From G963665545 sp963665545 (GTDB lineage: Bacteria; Pseudomonadota; Gammaproteobacteria; Xanthomonadales; SZUA-36), in assembly GCA_963665545.2 (NCBI GenBank), contig CAXXKZ010000006.1, forward strand, positions 62,001-126,000: 64,000 nt of DNA. The letters are read 5' to 3'. The translations under genes were made by a program, and so were the position numbers. This document shows, piece by piece, positions 60,444-64,000 of this stretch. Below the pieces are notes generated by a model. It was not told the DNA's origin and did no database searches. It was given only the letters and a program-made list of their open reading frames with translations. Each line of letters begins with the position of its first letter. Within the stretch, counting starts at the first letter, position 1.

Positions 60444-60971
60444 ATGCGCCAGACCCCATATCCTTTGGCATTGACATTGCTGTGCGCCACATTGAGCGCC
60501 TGCTCGAGCACGCCTGAACAACCCGAACCGCAAGGATTTCTCGCCACCCACATCGAAGACGATAACAGCAAGTTGTTTGTATACAGCCTGGAAATGCCCT
60601 CGCCGGAGCAGGCACGGCGTGGATCGAAAGGCAACGGGCGCCCCGGAAATGCCACGGGTCAAGTCTACGGCAGTTCCAGCCGCGGCATGGCTGGTGGTGT
60701 GACTGTAGGAAGCGGAGGAGGCAGGCGTGCTGCCAGCAACCATAGCGGCACAGGCAGAGGCACAAGCAGAGGCACAAGCAGAAGTCAGGGCAATATCAAC
60801 GGCCGCCTGGAAAACATGCTGGCTGAGGAATTGGAGCAGAGCGGGTATTGCCGCAACGGATTTATGGAACTGGAACGAATGACACAGCCACCGGACGTGT
60901 TCATCAAAGGAGAATGCGACGAGTCCGCCACCGAAGAGGACCGCAATCTGTTTCCCAACAACGCGGATTAG
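60444..60971 (+). CDS. Small Gly/Arg/Ser-rich lipoprotein, unknown
   Basis: A 175-residue predicted lipoprotein: lipobox LSA|C in LALTLLCATLSACSSTPEQP. The middle is a low-complexity Gly/Ser/Arg segment (MAGGVTVGSGGGRRAASN, then GTGRGTSRGTSRSQG from a 12-nt repeat). The C-terminus has NGRLENMLAEELEQSGYCRN and a second Cys (IKGECDES). A gene in this place with signal peptide and clear frame is likely real. Function unknown; the low-complexity middle can bind anionic surfaces by charge only as inference. Confidence 0.68.
   Translation: MRQTPYPLALTLLCATLSACSSTPEQPEPQGFLATHIEDDNSKLFVYSLEMPSPEQARRGSKGNGRPGNATGQVYGSSSRGMAGGVTVGSGGGRRAASNHSGTGRGTSRGTSRSQGNINGRLENMLAEELEQSGYCRNGFMELERMTQPPDVFIKGECDESATEEDRNLFPNNAD
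60747..60782 (+). repeat. In-frame 12-nt tandem repeat in the lipoprotein gene
   Basis: Three copies of a 12-nt unit, GGCACAGGCAGA, GGCACAAGCAGA, GGCACAAGCAGA, encode GTGR, GTSR and GTSR in the lipoprotein. Confidence 0.85.
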
Positions 60972-60973
60972 GG

Positions 60974-61625
60974 CCTCTTATTGCTGGAATAAATTCTGAT
61001 ATTGCGGCCATTCGTTCGCGTACAGAAAAATCAGCGCCTGCATCGAGGCATCCGGTATGACGGTGAGATGGTTTTTGTCCGGATACAGTTCGTGAGAGAT
61101 GACGGGCTGTTTGCATTTTACCAGGCCATCGATGGTGCGATTGAAACCGATATCATCGGCTATAACATCCCACAGACCACTGGAATCAGGATTTCAGTCG
61201 ACCTGTTCCAGCGGCTGAACCAGCTCGAGCATTTCAATTACATCAAGGACAGCGCAGGTGATCTCACCACCCACCAGGAATATCTCGCCACGGGCTACAA
61301 GGTGCTAAACGGTTGCGATCCCAATACCGTGTTCTCCTTTATCGCTGGTGCGCAGGGTTGTATCTGGGGCGGCGCCAACTATATGCCGCACGAAAGCGTG
61401 CAGCTATTTGAACAAGTGGCGAGCGGTGATATCGCTGGCGCCATGGCGCTTTGGTCACGCATGATCCCGTCCTTACTCTATATCTGGAATGGCAATTACA
61501 TTGCCAGGGTCAAGGCCGCCTGTCGCCAACGCGGATTCGATGGCGGCAGTGTGCGGGCGCCGCTGCAAGATATTTCACCCGAAGAGGCGCGCGCGCTCAC
61601 GTCCTGCCTCAAACCATTGGCTTAA
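60974..61625 (+). pseudogene. Decayed dapA-family (4-hydroxy-tetrahydrodipicolinate synthase-like) gene
   Basis: The C-terminal two thirds are recognisable: IIGYNIPQTTGIRISVDL with the catalytic tyrosine, FNYIKDSAGDL with the Schiff-base lysine, and NGCDPNTVFSFIAGAQGCIW. The first ~100 residues are missing. At the start, PLIAGINSDIAAIRSRTEK is read in one frame and RYDGEMVFVRIQFVRDDGLF in another, so there is a frameshift at roughly 61030-61060. The remnant begins just after the preceding lipoprotein gene stop. It is a non-functional gene. Confidence 0.75.
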
Positions 61626-61805
61626 TCATCAAATGAGCTGCGGTGGTTAGTACTGGCACTACCAGGGGGCCAGGGTCGCTTGCGAAGAAATAATTCTGGC
61701 CGCTCTGTCCCAACCGTACCTCCATTAATCGATTGCTGCGCCGGCACAGAGTGTCATTCTGGTAGCATCTTGTGTGATGTAACAACCTTGAAGAGAGACG
61801 CTCCG

Positions 61806-62399
61806 GTGTGGAAGGAAAAATACTTGTCAGGCCTGATTCTGGCCGTCTCTTTGTGCGCCAGCACCGCCCTCTCGGTCTCTCGTGCAAGTGGGGCAGACTT
61901 CGACGAGCAGTTTGGCCAGGCTGATATCACTTCGGCCCCCGAATATGGCCAGTGGATGTTCATGCGCGGGGAGTGGGACGTGACGATCCTGGTATTACAG
62001 GACGATGGCAGCATCACCGAATTACCCCAGAAACCTCGTGTGCGTGCTTACTACCTGGAGGATGGGCAGATCTTTCAAAGCGAGGTTTCAATGGGTGGCG
62101 GAACGGTGTTCTTTTCAACTCAAATCAAAGCCTACAGTCATGACAAGAAAAAGTGGATCAATAATTTTGTCAATTCAATGCGGCAGCGTTGGCAAACCAC
62201 CGAGTCGCAGTGGCAGGACGGGCAGATGGTTTCCCTGGTGCCCGGTGGCTATGGTGGCGACGAGCCATTTATCGCCAAGGAAGTCCTGACTGAAATCGAG
62301 CCGGATCGCATATTGTTGAAGCTATATCGCTCTCACGACGACGGCAAGAGTTGGGAGGAGCAGAAAATGTCCATGATTTACGAGCGCGCCCTGCCCTAG
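61806..62399 (+). CDS. Exported DUF1579-like protein
   Basis: A 197-residue protein with an N-terminal signal (YLSGLILAVSLCASTALSVS) and a lipocalin-like fold suggested by MRGEWDVTILVLQDDGSITE, PRVRAYYLEDGQIFQSEVSM, RWQTTESQWQDGQMVSLVPG and ILLKLYRSHDDGKSWEEQKM. This resembles DUF1579-type proteins, but the match is not strong. Start GTG at 61806 with AGAGAG upstream; an upstream frame without a signal is unlikely. The end overlaps the converging aminotransferase by 4 nt. Confidence 0.7.
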   Translation: MWKEKYLSGLILAVSLCASTALSVSRASGADFDEQFGQADITSAPEYGQWMFMRGEWDVTILVLQDDGSITELPQKPRVRAYYLEDGQIFQSEVSMGGGTVFFSTQIKAYSHDKKKWINNFVNSMRQRWQTTESQWQDGQMVSLVPGGYGGDEPFIAKEVLTEIEPDRILLKLYRSHDDGKSWEEQKMSMIYERALP

Positions 62400-63478
62400 T
62401 GTAGTGGCGCCCAGCCCGCAAGTGCACGACCCAGCGCCGCGAGTCCACCGGCTAAAATCTCATGTGGGCCGCCCAGGGCAATACGAAAGTGTTCAGGGGC
62501 GCCAAAAAACGATCCCGGCACCAGACCCACACCGTGCCTGGCACGCGCCATATCGACGAAGGGGCCCGTGTCCGTTGCTTGCCTGAACCTGGGAAAGGCC
62601 ACTGCACCGCCGGTCGGGGGAACCCATTCCAATTCGAGATGGTCGCCCATAAACCTTTCGATCAGGGACCGATTCGGTTGCAGGATCGAGCGCGCCCGCG
62701 CGGCAAGCGCATCGAGGCGCTTGAAGGCCAGAACAGCTAAACCCTCGGCCGGAAAAGACCCGACCGCATCCACGACGTCGCGCACCCGCCGCATGCGCCC
62801 GGCCAAATCGGGATTGGCCACCGCCCAGCCAATGCGCAGCCCCGACAGGCCGTATGACTTGGTCAACGAGTTGATGGAAATAAAGCGGTCGGAAACCTGG
62901 GCCGCATAGCGTGTTCTGGGCGGGGCGGAGTCCAGGTAAACCTCGTCGACCAGGACCACCAGATTGCGTTCCTCCGCCAGCGCCTTGAGATCGAGCAATT
63001 CGGCATCACTGGCCAGCACCCCACTGGGATTGTGAGGATTTGAAACCACAATCAGGCGGGTGCGCCCCGACAGGGATGCCTTTATCCGTTCGATCTCGAT
63101 CGCAAAACCGTCTTCGTAACGGCGATCAAACCGTCGAACCCGGGCGCCCAGCAGCTCTGCAGCGCCCGTGTGCGGATCGTATCCCGGCGCTTCGACCAGG
63201 ACTTCGTCGCCGGCCCCGATGGTTGCGCCCAGGGCAAGGAAATAGGCGCCCGAGGCGCCGGCTGCGGTGCAAACCCGATCCGAAGAAATCCCGTATTGCG
63301 CACCGATGGCGTCGATCAGCGGCGCGTAGCCTTCGTCGTTCGCGCCGGACAGGGACAGATACGCTTCCCACCCGGGCAGATCTTCCAGCGTGCAATGCAG
63401 AAGATTACTGCCGCTCAACTCCCATTGCGCTCTTTCGTGCGTCTTTGCCCAATGCATGTAAGGCGCAAGCTCAGTCAT
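62396..63478 (-). CDS. Class I/II PLP-dependent aminotransferase
   Basis: A 360-residue aminotransferase of fold type I. Blocks: AAGASGAYFLALGATIG, VVSNPHNPSGVLASDAEL, VVLVDEVYLDSAPP, and the catalytic lysine in SINSLTKSYGLSGLRIGWAV. Substrate unknown. Start ATG 63478 overlaps the stop of the upstream amino acid permease gene by 8 nt, so both are coupled and may act on the same amino acid. It converges on the DUF1579-like gene. Confidence 0.9.
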   Translation of the reverse strand: MTELAPYMHWAKTHERAQWELSGSNLLHCTLEDLPGWEAYLSLSGANDEGYAPLIDAIGAQYGISSDRVCTAAGASGAYFLALGATIGAGDEVLVEAPGYDPHTGAAELLGARVRRFDRRYEDGFAIEIERIKASLSGRTRLIVVSNPHNPSGVLASDAELLDLKALAEERNLVVLVDEVYLDSAPPRTRYAAQVSDRFISINSLTKSYGLSGLRIGWAVANPDLAGRMRRVRDVVDAVGSFPAEGLAVLAFKRLDALAARARSILQPNRSLIERFMGDHLELEWVPPTGGAVAFPRFRQATDTGPFVDMARARHGVGLVPGSFFGAPEHFRIALGGPHEILAGGLAALGRALAGWAPLH

Positions 63479-64000
63479 GTTTCCTGCGCCAGTAGAAGTA
63501 GGCGGGAACGCCGGTCAACAACAGGCCCCCGCCAATCATCGACCCCACCGGATTGGACCTCAGTACGCTGCCGACGATTAATATGGCCACCATGACGAAC
63601 AAGGCGGGTGCGAGCGGGTAAAGCGGTATTTTGAATGTCCCTTGCGGCCGCTGCGAGAGCGGCAAGCTGCGGCGGAAGACGAACACGGCTGCGCCGGCCA
63701 GTCCGAAGAAGATCCAGTCGGCGAAAACCACGTAGTCCACCAGTCCGGCGTAGGTCCCCGTCAGTACCAACACGATCGCCCAAGCACTCTGAATGACAAT
63801 CGCCAGCGACGGTGTCTGATATTTCGGATGCAGGCGCGCAACCGCCGGGAAAAACAGCCCGTCTCGCGACATGGCGTAATACACGCGGGTCGGCGCCAGC
63901 ATGGTCAGATTGAGAAAGCCAAAAGTGGACACGGCAATGGTCAGTGCAATCAGCCGGTCGCCGACGGGTCCAAAGAGTTTATTGGCTGTATCAGCGGCCG
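63471..64000 (-). CDS. APC-family amino acid permease (C-terminal part, runs off the window)
   Basis: The visible 176 residues are the C-terminal part of a membrane transporter of the amino acid-polyamine-organocation family, open to the window edge. Helices are seen as LIALTIAVSTFGFLNLTMLA, SLAIVIQSAWAIVLVLTGTY, DWIFFGLAGAAVFVFRRSLP and ALFVMVAILIVGSVLRSN. YYAMSRDGLFFPAVARLHPKY is typical of these permeases. Its stop overlaps the start of the aminotransferase gene. Confidence 0.9.
   Translation of the reverse strand, partial: AADTANKLFGPVGDRLIALTIAVSTFGFLNLTMLAPTRVYYAMSRDGLFFPAVARLHPKYQTPSLAIVIQSAWAIVLVLTGTYAGLVDYVVFADWIFFGLAGAAVFVFRRSLPLSQRPQGTFKIPLYPLAPALFVMVAILIVGSVLRSNPVGSMIGGGLLLTGVPAYFYWRRKHD

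Noticed and set aside
1..64000. CRISPR array, defence island, toxin-antitoxin locus or biosynthetic gene cluster
   Set aside because: No spaced direct repeats, no recognised cas, restriction, retron or abortive infection genes and no multi-enzyme cluster are visible in this window.

Overview
This 64 kb window is a stretch of chromosome from a Gammaproteobacterium with moderately high GC. The assignment rests on gene content and order: queG / nnr-tsaE-amiC-mutL-miaA-hfq-hflX-hflK-hflC-DUF2065-purA ... rnr-rlmB, smc-zipA-ligA, yciO-scpA-scpB-rluB, and the divergent pair dnaQ-rnhA-methyltransferase / gloB-mltD are all typical of that class. ZipA and a Hfq with an almost identical core to the enterobacterial protein support it. 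I cannot name the genus; a basal lineage (Chromatiales, Woeseiales or Xanthomonadales-like) would fit, but that is inference.

Layout. 1-7 kb: AraC-type regulator, a tandem pair of exported SYLF proteins, formate-tetrahydrofolate ligase, an 840-bp gene-free block with two inverted copies of a ~280-bp MITE-like element, a lipid/diacylglycerol kinase and a DUF481 outer-membrane protein. 7-19.7 kb: an exported protein gene broken by one in-frame amber codon, then smc-zipA-ligA (minus), queF, bolA, yciI, and the yciO-scpA-scpB-rluB-HD hydrolase run (plus). 19.7-37.5 kb: a deaminase, rlmB, rnr, tRNA-Leu(CAG) and a long minus-strand housekeeping cluster from nnr down to purA plus an alpha/beta hydrolase, with queG divergent. 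37.5-49.3 kb: a class III aminotransferase, a tiny membrane protein behind a perfect palindrome, a WYL regulator coupled to gltX, a minor-pilin operon with unusually large PilV and PilX, a separate PilE-type pilin, and mltF. 49.3-55.5 kb: dnaQ-rnhA-methyltransferase facing gloB-mltD-M23 peptidase, then folE2. 55.5-64 kb is the most fluid part: an AT-rich gene fragment cut by an IS256-family element, a TA-flanked MITE, an S9 peptidase, small exported proteins, a decayed dapA-like pseudogene, an aminotransferase and a truncated amino acid permease.

How the genes work together: chromosome segregation and division (Smc, ScpA, ScpB, ZipA), DNA repair and replication (LigA, MutL, DnaQ, RnhA), RNA processing and modification (Rnr, RlmB, RluB, MiaA, TsaE, QueF, QueG, Hfq), envelope quality control and wall turnover (HflK, HflC, AmiC, MltF, MltD, M23) and type IV pili. 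I saw no clear defence island, CRISPR array or biosynthetic cluster. The unusual signals are small-scale: three families of dispersed or palindromic repeats (one translated as part of MiaA), repeated in-frame 12- or 15-nt tandem repeats in five genes, and a palindromic operator in front of a 48-residue membrane protein.
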